NCBI GenBank assembly: GCA_022496205.1
Contig: WTXD01000225.1
Coordinates: 1-16,269 of the forward strand
DNA from: Gloeopeniophorella convolvens
Taxonomy: Eukaryota; Basidiomycota; Agaricomycetes; Russulales
Length of the DNA stretch: 16,269 nucleotides
Direction: 5' to 3'
Of the stretch, positions 8,174 through 16,269 are shown one piece after another; position 1 is the first letter of the stretch, and every line of letters begins with the position of its first letter. Under the pieces are notes generated by a model. That model had not been told where the DNA came from. It made no database searches and was given only the letters and a program-made list of their open reading frames with translations. The translations under genes and the position numbers were made by a program.

Positions 8174-9330
8174 TCATCCTACTAAACCCATTTGCCCAGA
8201 GAGCAGGGAGTGGCGCGATTTGGCAAGTGATTTTGTTAAGCCATCTGCTACCATGTCCTCTGTCTTGGTGCGAACCAGATCTACGACGTTGTTTTGCACA
8301 TACTCGCGGATCTTGTGGTGCTTTAGCTGGATATGTTTGGATCTCCTGCCAGTAACTGGATTGCTGGCGAGGTCAACTGAACCTTTGTTGTCGCCGTACA
8401 ACAGGATTGGATCTTCAACATTGTATCCTAGCTCAGAGTAAAAGCTCTGATACCACGCGGCTTGGTTGCCAGCGTCGGTTAAGGCCATGTACTTGGCTTC
8501 AGTGGTGCTGAGGGCAATGGTCTTTTGCTTGCGCGAGGACCAAGAGATTGCGCCTTCTGCTAGAAGGAATACGTAGCCAGAAGTGGAACGATAGTCGTCT
8601 GGGTTGTCTCCCCAGCTTGAGTCGGAGTAACCATAAAGTCCGACCCCATTGGCCCCATCATAGCGAATGCGATAGTTAATAGTCCCTTGAGGTATTTGAG
8701 GACATATTTTGCAAGGCTTAGATGTTTTGGTGAGGGATTTGCTGCGTACTGGGCAAGGCGTCCCACAGCAAAGGAAATGTCCGGTCTAGTGCCAAGGTTT
8801 GCATAGAGCAAACTTCCGATGAGAGATTGATAGTACTGTCTCTCTTCAGCGGATGCCTCCTTATCTGACTTGACAAGGTGCACTTCGGCGCCGGCAGGAA
8901 GGGGGGTGAGGTTAGGATCGGCACCATCCAGCTTGAATTGCTTCAGCTTGTGGAGGATATATCCAGACTGGTCGATCTCTAGGCGGCGTAAGGGTCGATC
9001 GCGAGTGATGCGAACCCCGAGGTAGGACTGGATTTCTCCAAGATCCGTCATCTCATAGCGCGCACTAAGAGCAGTCTTGATGCGAGTAACCTCAGATAGG
9101 GAGTTCCCCATCAAAGTGATGTCGTCAACGTATAGAATAATGATGATTTTTATATCCCCCCCACGTTGAAGATACACATAGATCCCAGCATCTGAGACCG
9201 TGCGCGTGAAGCCGAGTTCCTCAAGAACTCCATGGAATTGCAAGTTCCATGCGCGTGAAGCTTGTTTGAGACCGTAGATTGCCTTTTTAAGGCGGCAGAC
9301 CTTGTTCTCCTGGCCTGGTACTGCGAAACC
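8174..9330 (-). pseudogene. Copia pol fragment: RT second half and RNase H
   Basis: Reads from GFAVPGQENKVCRLKK at 9330 through AIYGLKQASRAW, the catalytic YVDD (in IIILYVDDITLMGN), GEIQSYLGVRITRD, YQSLIGSLLYANLGTRPDISFAVG and LAKYVLKYLKG. Near 8680 a one-base loss shifts the frame. The next frame carries RNase H: YGYSDSSWGDN, STTEAKYMALTDAGNQAAWY, LLYGDNKGSVDLA, KHIQLKHHKIREYV, VADGLTKSL, ending at the stop 8174-8176. The RNase H acidic residues (D in SDSS, E in TEAKY, D in GDNK) are present. An open frame runs from the neighbouring LTR antisense strand into RT, giving a chance fusion with a start codon at 9390; I treat that as accidental. Confidence 0.9.
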
Positions 9331-9698
9331 TGTTGAGACGGACAGTGTCCTGGCGGCTCTGATTAGATTAGATATGGACCTAATGATCAAGGACTATCTT
9401 ATCTTGTGTACATAATGTTCTAGACTTAAGGCTGTGTTCAGCCCCACATTCGTTTCCATGTTCTGGACTATTCTAGGGCATTCCATGACCCACCTTGTAC
9501 TCCGGTACCCACTCTTACTCCGTTTCATGTGGGTCTCCTAGGCTTTCTAAGCAGTGTTTATCACATGCTATCTGTCGCTCCTTACTGTATATAAGGACCT
9601 CTTTCTTTGCCTCTGTAGCCTCAGTCTTTTGACCTTCTCTGACTGAGCGTCACTCTGTGTCCTTCAGTTGTCACTCCACCCTCTGCTGCGCTTCAACA
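9331..9698 (+). mobile_element. Short Copia-family LTR at rearrangement junction (copy 5)
   Basis: 368 bp, TGTTGA to TCAACA, close in sequence to copies 1 and 4 but with only one A-B pair: block A (about 9621-9647) is joined straight to block B, without intron, linker or second pair. Flanking pentamers do not match (AAACC on the left, AAAAC on the right). Left is Copia RT on minus, right is Gypsy protease on plus, so it is not a simple solo LTR: it sits where two insertions were joined by deletion. TATA is at 9588-9594. Confidence 0.88.
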
Positions 9699-9699
9699 A

Positions 9700-11711
9700 A
9701 AACAGCATGGCCTCCAAGTAAAACGACTTGCTCATCCTCGCATCATCCAAAATGCAGATGGGACGCGAAACCGGTCTGGTGATATCACTCACTACACCGA
9801 ATTCGACGTATCAGCTGGAGGAAAATCACATTCCCAGCGCTTCTACATTTCTAGCATCGGAGGAGAACGCATTATCCTCGGATTCCCCTGGCTACGATTA
9901 TTCCAACCCCCAATTCCGTGGGGTGAACGACGAGTAGCAGACGACTTCCACCCCATCACCCTATCCACTTCAGATGCATCCTCGTGGAAACCTACACCCA
10001 CGACGTTCAGAGCAGGAGCACGTGTATCAAACGTCCATTCCCTGGTGGAGTGGCAAGAAGAAGCACACGCTCACGTTCAACTCTATCTCTCAGGAGTAGA
10101 ACCCCTGAACCTAGACACAGAAGACGAAATCTACTTTGGGTCGCCGCTGGAACTTGTCGACGAGGTTCGCCTCTTCCGAGTAACCCAGGCGCAGCAGCTT
10201 GCCGAAGCTGCACTCGACCCGAATAAAACCAAACCTGATCCCATTCCACCACACTATCGACGCTTCGCCAAGGTGTTTAGTGAGGAGGCAGCGCAGAGAT
10301 TCCCAGAGTCGCGACCATGGGATCATCCCATCAACTTGAAAGATGACGCGCCCCCATCACTCCCATGTAAAATATATCCCTTATCCCCTTCAGAGCAGAC
10401 GGCGTTAGAATCCTTCCTGGACGAACATCTGAAAAAGGGATACATTTGACCGTCCAGCTCCCCATACGCCTCTCCCTTCTTCTTTGTTAAAAAGAAGGAT
10501 GGGAAACTTCGACCTGTGCAGGATTACCGCCAGCTGAATACCTACACAGTCAAAAACCACTATCCTCTTCCGCTCATCGAAGAAATACTCCATAAACTCC
10601 AGACCGCCCGACTTTACACGAAGTTCGACGTACGATGGGGATACAACAATATCCGCATCAAAGAAGGCGATCAATGGAAGGCTGCATTCAAAACGAATCG
10701 CGGCTTCTTCGAACCCATGGTTATGTACTTTGGACTCACGAACTCCCCATCCACGTTTCAGACCATGATAAACGAACTATTCAAGGAAGAGATCGACTCC
10801 GGCCTGGTATTCATCTACATGGACGACATCCTCATCGCGACCCCCGACGATATCGCTATCCACCGAAGTATGGTCGAACGAGTGCTTCAGAAGCTCCTCG
10901 ATAACGACCTCTACTTGAAACCCGAGAAATGTACCTTCGAGAGCACGAAGGTGGACTATCTCGGTATGATCCTGAATGGCGATCAGATCGAGATGGACCC
11001 CGTGAAGCTCGACGGTATCAGGGACTGGCCGGTCCAAAGACCGTCAAGCAAGTATGAGCGTTTCTCGGTTTCGGGAACTTTTATCGTCGTTTTATCAGGG
11101 ATTTCGGTAAGATTGCTCGACCCTTGAATACCCTTACGAAGAACGATACCCCCTTCCATTGGACTGACGACTGCCAACTTGCTTACGAACGACTCAAGGA
11201 CGCTTTCCTTTTGAACCCCGTACTCATTCATGTTGATCACGATAAACCTTTCTTCCTCGAAATAGACGCTTCTTCCTTTGCATGTGGTGCCGTACTCTCA
11301 CAAAAGGGTGTTGATGGATGACGACACCCTATAGCTTATTATTCACATTCGTTTGCACCCATCGAACAGAGGTACAACGTTTACGACAGAGAACTCCTAG
11401 CTATTATAAAGGCGCTGAAGGAATGGCGCCACTACCTAGCAGGAGCCAAATACCCGATTACGATACTCACGGACCATCGTAACTTATTATTCTTTAAGGA
11501 CACTCGGAAGGTCTCACATCGCCAGACGTGGTGGCACGGAGACCTCGCCGAATTCAACTTCGTCATCCAGCACGTCCCTGGAAAACAGCATACCCCTGCC
11601 GACGCCCTCTCTCGACGACCCGACCATGACGATGGCTCCATCGAACACGAAGAAGTGGCCATACTCCCTCCCGACATCTTCATAAACTCTATGTTCCTAA
11701 CAGGAACACCG
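9700..11711 (+). pseudogene. Gypsy pol part 1: protease end, RT, RNase H
   Basis: One frame runs open from the LTR junction: a protease tail (NADGTRNRSGDITHYTEF, then RIILGFPWL), the linker, and RT. The catalytic Asp of protease is lost to the left. An in-frame TGA at 10447-10449 stands where the family has Arg ([13 protein letters not shown]). RT motifs are [50 protein letters not shown] and the catalytic [10 protein letters not shown]. One C is lost at 11034-11035; the frame then shows PKTVKQV, TGA (11055-11057), [20 protein letters not shown]. RNase H follows (FFLEIDASSFACGAVLSQKG, TGA 11319-11321, YDRELLAIIKALKEWRHYL, ILTDHRNLLFF, ADALSRRPD). The frame is broken at 11712 by an LTR. Confidence 0.92.
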
Positions 11712-12196
11712 TGTTGAGACGGACAGTGTCCTGGCGGCTCTGATTAGATTAGATATGGACCTAATGATCAAGGACTATCTTATCTTGTGTACATAATGTT
11801 CTAGACTTAAGGCTGTGCTCAGCCCCACATTCGTTTCCATATTCTGTACTATTCTAGGGCATTCCATGACCCACCCTGTACTCCGGTACCCACTCTTACT
11901 CTGTTTCATGTGGGTCTCCTAGGCTTTCTAAGCATTGTTTATCACATGCTATTGTCGTTCCTTACTTGTATAAAAGGACCTCCTCTTTCGCCTTTGTAGC
12001 CTCAGTCTTTTGACCTTCTCTGACTGAGGCAAGTACACTTACACTCCTTTCACTTCTACCTTATGCTTACCTTACCTTGTAGCGTCACTCTGTGTCCTTC
12101 AGGTATTACACTAATGTAATAGTCTTTTGACCTTCTCTGACTGAGCGTCACTCTGTGTCCTTCAGTTGTCACTCCACCCTCTGCTGCGCTTCAACA
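11712..12196 (+). mobile_element. Solo Copia-family LTR inside Gypsy pol (copy 4)
   Basis: 485 bp with TGTTGA/TCAACA ends and a perfect target duplication CACCG (11707-11711, 12197-12201). Removing it and one duplication restores the Gypsy frame exactly (LTGTP followed by SLEDRV). TATAAAA at 11969-11975; block A 12002-12028, intron-like segment 12029-12082, block B 12083-12102, second A about 12121-12145, second B 12146-12165. Confidence 0.95.
12029..12082 (+). other. GC-AG intron-like segment in LTR (copy 4)
   Basis: 54 nt from GCAAGT to TTGTAG, nearly the same as in copy 1 but with several substitutions just after the donor. CTTAC branch-like motifs near its end are kept. Confidence 0.65.
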
Positions 12197-12201
12197 CACC
12201 G

Positions 12202-13655
12202 TCACTCGAGGATCGCGTTCGAGTCGCCCAGCTCTGGGGTGACAAAACGAAAGCACCGACTGGCTGTATGAAACAGTCGGATGGATGGTGGCGCACCGAG
12301 AAAGGACAGCTCTGGATACCAGCTGATACAGATGAAGCACTCAGACGCGATATCGTTCGCGCCCATCACGACACCCCTTCCGCCGGACACCCCGGCATAA
12401 CGAACACTCAGGAGTTGATACAGCGATAGTGGGACTGGCCGGGCCTTAACGAGTTTGTCAAAAACTACGTTAATGGATGCGCTGACTGCCAAACGCTGAA
12501 AGTCCGGACTAATCGGCAGAAACCGGAACTCATGCCGATCTATGCTGACCCGGATGCAGGTCCGTTCCAGACCGTGTCGATGGACTTCATCGTCAAACTC
12601 CCGATATCTCGCGGCTTCGATTCTATTCTTGTGATCGTTGACCACGATTGCACGAAGGGTGCGGTATTCGTACCCTGCAATGAAACGATCACAGCCGAAG
12701 GAGTGGCGAAGTTATATCTGGACAACGTCTACCGACGATTTGGATTACCACGCCGTATCATTTCTGATCGCGACCCTCGTTTTGCATCTTCCTTTACCCG
12801 CGAGTTGTGCCGACGTCTGGGCATTAGCCAGAACATCTCTACAGCCTACCACCCCCAGACCGACAGACAGACCGAGCGTGTTAACCAACAGCTCGAACAG
12901 TACCTGCAGTTTTGGGTGAATGGCAGACAAGATGACTGGGCTGATTGGCTCCCATTTGCAGAATTCTCGCACAACTCCTGGAAGAGTGCTGCGACGAAAC
13001 TCTCTCCGTTCGAAGCCCTGATAGGCTACCACCCTCATTCTGACTGGCCGATAGGAACGGCCTCATCGATACCCCGGATTACCGATCGACTCGAACTGCT
13101 GCGCAGTCACCGCCTTGCTGCGCGAGAAGCTTTAGAGTGGACAGCTGATATGATGAAGCAGAAGGCCGGTGGTCAGCTGCCTACGCTAACAGAAGGGGAC
13201 CTTGTGTGGCTCGAGGGAAGTCACTTACCAACAGCGTATCCAACACTGAAGCTCGCCCCCCGACGCCATGGTCCCTTCCGCATCATGCGAAAACTGTCCC
13301 CGGTGACGTTCCAACTGGAACTTCCTCCATCGATGAAGATTCACAATGTCTTTCACGTGTCCCGCCTTCTTCCTTATCGCGAGACACGAGAACACAGCGA
13401 GAACTTTCCCCGTCCTCCACCTGATCTTATCGAAGGGAAGAAGAGTACGAAGTCGAATCCATTCAAAACTCTCGCTTCTTCCGCCGACAGTTACAGTACC
13501 TCGTGAAATGGAAGGGCTACCCAGACTCGGATAACGAGTGGATCGCAGCGTCCGATGCTCACGCGGACGACCTGCTGACCCTCTATCACACGGAACATCC
13601 TGACGCCGCAGGACCGGCGTCCAATACCCTATCTAAGCGCCGTGGTCAATGCTGA
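12202..13655 (+). pseudogene. Gypsy pol part 2: integrase and chromodomain
   Basis: Continues the Gypsy frame after the LTR. The zinc-binding part shows HHDTPSAGH and CADCQ (HHCC), with a TAG at 12427-12429 where Trp is usual (Q-R-x-WDWPGL). The catalytic core keeps all three acidic residues: SMDFIVKLP, SDRDPRF and RQTERVNQ. A GPY/F-like module follows (GDLVWLEGSHL, RRHGPFRIMRKL, NVFHVSRLLPY). A one-base shift at about 13440 separates it from a chromodomain (EYEVESIQNSRFFRRQLQYL, VKWKGYPDSDNEWIA, DLLTLYH) ending at TGA 13653-13655. The chromodomain places the element among the chromoviruses, whose integrase is guided to chromatin marks. Confidence 0.93.
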
Positions 13656-13660
13656 CTATA

Positions 13661-13670
13661 AGGGGGGGGT
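13661..13670 (+). other. Run of eight G just after pol
   Basis: A(G)8T lies six bases after the chromodomain stop. It looks like a polypurine tract, but the LTR does not follow here; it begins about 1.5 kb downstream. Confidence 0.4.
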
Positions 13671-13762
13671 AATTTTCATCGTTACCCTCAGCGACTTCAG
13701 TCACTCTAGCGATCACAACGTTCTACTCGACCTCTTACCCGTCTCCACTTCCTACTCCCACC

Positions 13763-15032
13763 ATGTCTCCAGTCCCCACCACTGTTTCTTCCGTCTCTTC
13801 CATTGAATCGAGCTCCCCAGCTCCCCGCCCTATCCCGAACATTGAATATCTCCGTACCGACACCGACTCCATCGCCAGCTCGCGCGCCCCGACCCTCCGA
13901 CCTTCTTCGAGGAGACCATCATAGTCACCAAAGGAGTACGCATTCCTATGCCCGTACCCATTCGCTCAGTTTCTGCCAGCGTTGTAACACCTTCGAGCCC
14001 GAAGGTAGAAGCGGTAACAGTGGAAGCAGAACCAATGAACCCTCGCGTCAAAGGTAGTGCGACCATTCTGGCGCAGTTCGTTCCCGCTTCCATGCTGCCG
14101 AGGACCGGCACACCTGTCGGACCTACTCACGTTGTCATGGGGAACACGATCATCGACCTGGACGAAGAAGAGAGCGAGAGGAAGCGTGTCAAAGGACGCA
14201 ACCAGGACTACCTCGACCATCTCATCACCGCGACGTTCGAGAACACGGGGTTCAACTGGGACCTCAAGTCAGTTCGTTTAACTGACATGAAGGCCCAGTT
14301 GTCCAAACGATTCTACGAATGAATCAACGACTGCTCAGCCACACGCTGGTACGCTTTGACGACGGACTACCGCAAGGGCATGATCGCCGAGCTAAGCCAG
14401 GAGCTTACACTCGTTCTCGCTGTCTGGCCGATCAAGCCTACCAGGCACTACGGCTGAAAAATCCACGGCTCCCGTGCGATCTACTTGCCGAAGGTTTCTT
14501 CCGAAACGACCAGCACGTCATCACATCCGAGACCATCCGGTCGAAGTACGACGGCCGACTCATCGTCGCTCCCTGGGTGAAGAAAGTCACTGACGTGCCT
14601 TGCCCGTTCATGGTCGCAGTCGAGGATGAGTACGACGAGATGGACACCGGCATAGAACTGTACGCGACTCCGGTTCGGCACAAAAAGCCCGACCACCTCG
14701 CCCTGGAGACTGAGGACCGACTCATGGCGCAGGACAACCACCTTCTCGGCATCGTTTGAGACCTGTGGGACGACGGACTCACCGCCGACGCTTTCCGTCT
14801 AGGACAGGAGATGCGCAAGAGGAAGCGCGTCCAGTACAACATCGACGAGCTGGAGAGAAAGCGCGCGGACGCGAACATGCGCATCCTCCAAATCCGACGA
14901 CGACTTGAGGCTGCCTGCCTTGAGTCCCGCGTACAGGCGGTCCACAATGCGCGACAGCACTCGGCTAATCGCGTCACGCCACTCCTGCATCATTGGTCGA
15001 GTCGGATTTGGGCAGACGAAGAAACGTACTAG
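13763..15032 (+). pseudogene. Third reading frame between Gypsy pol and 3' LTR, unrecognised
   Basis: Starts CCCACCATG (good start context) with MSPVPTTVSSVSSIESSSPA. A shift just before 13906 moves to the frame with EETIIVTKGVRIPMPVPIRS, NTIIDLDEEESERKR, LDHLITATFENTGFNWDL and AQLSKRFYE. TGA at 14320-14322 interrupts it; INDCSATRWYALTTDY follows. A second shift near 14420 leads to QAYQALRLKNPRLPCDLLAE, ETIRSKYDGRLIVAPW, and VPCPFMVAVEDEYDEMDTG. A TGA at 14757-14759 interrupts, then DLWDDGLTADAFRLGQEM and a charged, probably coiled-coil end (RKRKRVQYNIDELERKRAD...) stopping at 15030-15032. About 420 codons in all. No zinc knuckle, membrane segment or known domain is seen. It could be an accessory gene at the env position or captured host sequence; the continuity across breaks supports a former gene. 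Confidence 0.6.
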
Positions 15033-15141
15033 CGAGGCGTACGGCGAGGCAGGGACCAGCAGAGAGACACGAAGGTACGAGCGATCACGATGTGGACTTT
15101 GGCACGCAGAACGAGGATTGAAGTTGAGGCGACTTCAGACG

Positions 15142-15155
15142 TAAGAGGGACGCAA
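15142..15155 (+). other. Probable Gypsy polypurine tract
   Basis: Purine-rich AAGAGGGACGCAA ends at the first base of the 3' LTR. It is less pure than usual, but its position is right. Confidence 0.5.
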
Positions 15156-15695
15156 TGTCATGAACTGTACGATACTTTTTCTTTTTCCACCTATCATCCG
15201 TGTACGATACGAGCTCCGTTCCGGTTCCATGAATCGGGGACGCTTATCTTTCACTCGTCATACGATTCCTCCATACTTCTTGACGCGCCCCTTATGCCAT
15301 TGGACCCTATTGTACTTCTACCTAGGAGACCCACCTTGAGTCCGTTCTGACTCGGTACGACTCGATACTAGGACATTATGTAAACCGATATCTTTGTAGT
15401 ACTTAAGGCGTAGCAGTTGTACTCTAAGGCCTTAAGCCTGTTCTCCTTTGTCAATCGACGAGGTTACCAGGGAATCCGCGTGAGGGACTTGTTCGCCCAA
15501 GCATTGCAAGGTCTTCAGCTTTGAACTCGACGTACCGGAGGCCAATTGCCTCCAGCTTCAGACATCACGTCTTATCCAGGATCCCGTGCACACTCACGTG
15601 CACCTTCGAGGACTGGCTCACATCGAGACCGATTTACCGAACCTCGCTCGTCTCAGCCCTCGCCAGCTCCGCTCGCGCCGGCTCAGGCCGTGACA
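15156..15695 (+). mobile_element. 3' LTR of the Gypsy element
   Basis: 540 bp from TGTCATG to CGTGACA (near-perfect 7-bp inverted ends). The left end follows a purine-rich run, and the right end is fixed by the exact resumption of Copia RT coding sequence at 15696-15700 (CATCT as one half of the target duplication). No partner LTR is left in the window, so the internal sequence was not checked by comparison. It shares nothing evident with the Copia-family LTRs. Confidence 0.82.
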
Positions 15696-16269
15696 CATCT
15701 GGTGGATTTCCCAATCCTCTAGCACAGCTAACGCTAGCAAGAGTCGTAGTGACTCAAATCTGGCAACTGGAGAGAAGGTTTCGTCGTAGTCTATCCCAGG
15801 GACTTGTGTAAAGCCCTTTGCCACCAACCAAGCTCGAAAGCGTCCATCTGCTTTGAGCTTGAAAACCCATTTGGATTTTACAGCTTTGCGACCTGCAGGG
15901 AGATCCATTAACTCCCATGTGCCGTTCTTGGCAAGAGCGTCCATTTCATATTGGCACGCTTCAGTCCATTCTTCTGCGTTTTCAGACCACATTGCCTCTT
16001 TGTAAGTGGCAGGATCTTCACCAATTGCAGCTGCAAGTAGCTCTGCAATTCCCAGATGTCCAGACCGGAATTCAGCGTTATCTCCAGAGTAGTACTTGGG
16101 GTTAAGACGATGCGGCGCGCAGTGCACCGCACAGGCCGAGCCTCATCCATTTCCCTAAGTAGCCGGCTACGCTGCTCGGCATTCCCCCGCATTTGCTCAG
16201 GAGTTGGGCGGGGTGGATCTACTACTGGTGGCTGAATTATAGGTTCCAGTCTCTCCATATGTGGAGATA
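15696..16269 (-). pseudogene. Copia pol fragment: linker and first third of RT
   Basis: Reads inward from the right edge: a Pro/Arg-rich linker (MERLEPIIQPPVVDPPRPTP, from 16258), a frameshift at about 16100-16125, then LNPKYYSGDNAEF, EAMWSENAEEWTEACQYEMD, ALAKNGTWELMDLPAGRKAV, KSKWVFKLKADGRFRAWLVA, KGFTQVPGIDYDETFSPVAR, FESLRLLLALAVLEDWEIHQ, M, at which the Gypsy LTR cuts in. The family usually has Arg in FRARLVAKGF; here it is Trp. The continuation lies at 9330 and below. Confidence 0.9.

Larger units (their letters stand above)
9699..15695 (+). mobile_element. Ty3/Gypsy chromovirus, 5'-truncated, nested in Copia RT
   Basis: Order from left: end of protease, RT, RNase H, (solo LTR insertion), integrase with GPY/F-like end, chromodomain, third reading frame, 3' LTR. 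The right border TGACA at 15695 is followed by CATCT (15696-15700), at which the Copia reading frame starts cleanly (HQM). The left border, 5' LTR, PBS, gag and protease active site are gone. The reading frame carries several stops and frameshifts. Confidence 0.9.
7671..16269 (-). mobile_element. Ty1/Copia retrotransposon, interrupted, 5' end outside window
   Basis: Minus-strand element read from 16269 down to 7671: the upstream part of pol (16269-15696), then a foreign block (15695-9331), then the rest of RT, RNase H, polypurine tract and 3' LTR (9330-7671). RT breaks off after EIHQM at 15696 and resumes at GFAVPGQENKV at 9330, so about 20 residues (some 60 bp) of RT are missing at the join. 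The order RT-RNase H at the 3' end and the motifs are those of Copia elements. At least two frameshifts make it inactive. Confidence 0.9.

Noticed and set aside
8560..9390. A 276-codon open frame starting MIIRSISNLIRAARTLSV and running into Copia RT
   Set aside because: The first part is the antisense strand of the LTR at 9331-9698; the same words appear in antisense of other LTR copies (for example near 5661). It is a chance fusion at an insertion point.
10447..10449. TGA as a programmed readthrough stop in Gypsy pol
   Set aside because: Several other stops and frameshifts in the same element and an expected Arg codon make simple decay more likely.
13661..13700. LTR start directly after the G run behind Gypsy pol
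   Set aside because: No TGTCA follows; the sequence does not match the LTR start at 15156, and the right border fits the LTR at 15156-15695.
13763..15032. Calling the third Gypsy frame an envelope gene
   Set aside because: No signal peptide, membrane segment or cleavage-type motif is visible; only the position would suggest it.

Overview
The window is a piece of a filamentous fungal genome, most likely a basidiomycete (Agaricomycetes-like). The evidence is introns of 45-57 nt with GT(R)YGT donors and CTNAC-type branch sites, a SAS10/UTP3 gene, and a chromodomain Ty3/Gypsy element nested in a Ty1/Copia element. No RNA genes and no CRISPR array were seen.

Left part (1-5601) is host DNA. A six-exon gene on + (628-2868) encodes a Sas10/Utp3 ribosome-biogenesis protein of 662 residues. 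It converges on a two-exon minus-strand gene (4009-3451) for an unrecognised proline-rich protein of 168 residues. About 1.6 kb without a recognisable gene follows.

Right part (5602-16269) is a retrotransposon graveyard. One LTR family (TGTTGA...TCAACA) occurs five times. Three copies are solo LTRs with perfect 5-bp target duplications (5602-6087, 6582-7107, 11712-12196). One is the 3' LTR of a minus-strand Copia element (8150-7671), which follows a polypurine tract and the Copia RNase H. One is a shortened copy at a rearrangement junction (9331-9698). The Copia pol gene is split: its upstream half lies at the right edge (16269-15696) and its downstream half at 9330-8174. Between them sits a Ty3/Gypsy chromovirus (9699-15695), which has lost its 5' LTR, gag and the start of its protease. 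It retains protease end, RT, RNase H, integrase, chromodomain, an unrecognised third reading frame and a 3' LTR. The solo LTR at 11712-12196 lies inside that Gypsy pol. So the Copia family was active both before and after the Gypsy insertion.

The most unusual signal is inside the Copia-family LTRs. About 35 bp after the start of the TATA box begins a block A (26-27 nt), then a 52-54 nt GC-AG intron-like segment, then a 20-nt block B, a short GTATTG linker, and then A and B again, joined exactly as if the intron had been spliced out. The same layout is seen in two subfamilies whose B blocks are unrelated in sequence, yet within each LTR the paired blocks match. A fifth LTR carries only the joined A-B form. 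This looks like a spliced copy of the retrotransposon's own RNA 5' end, written back into its LTR by reverse transcription and kept homogeneous.
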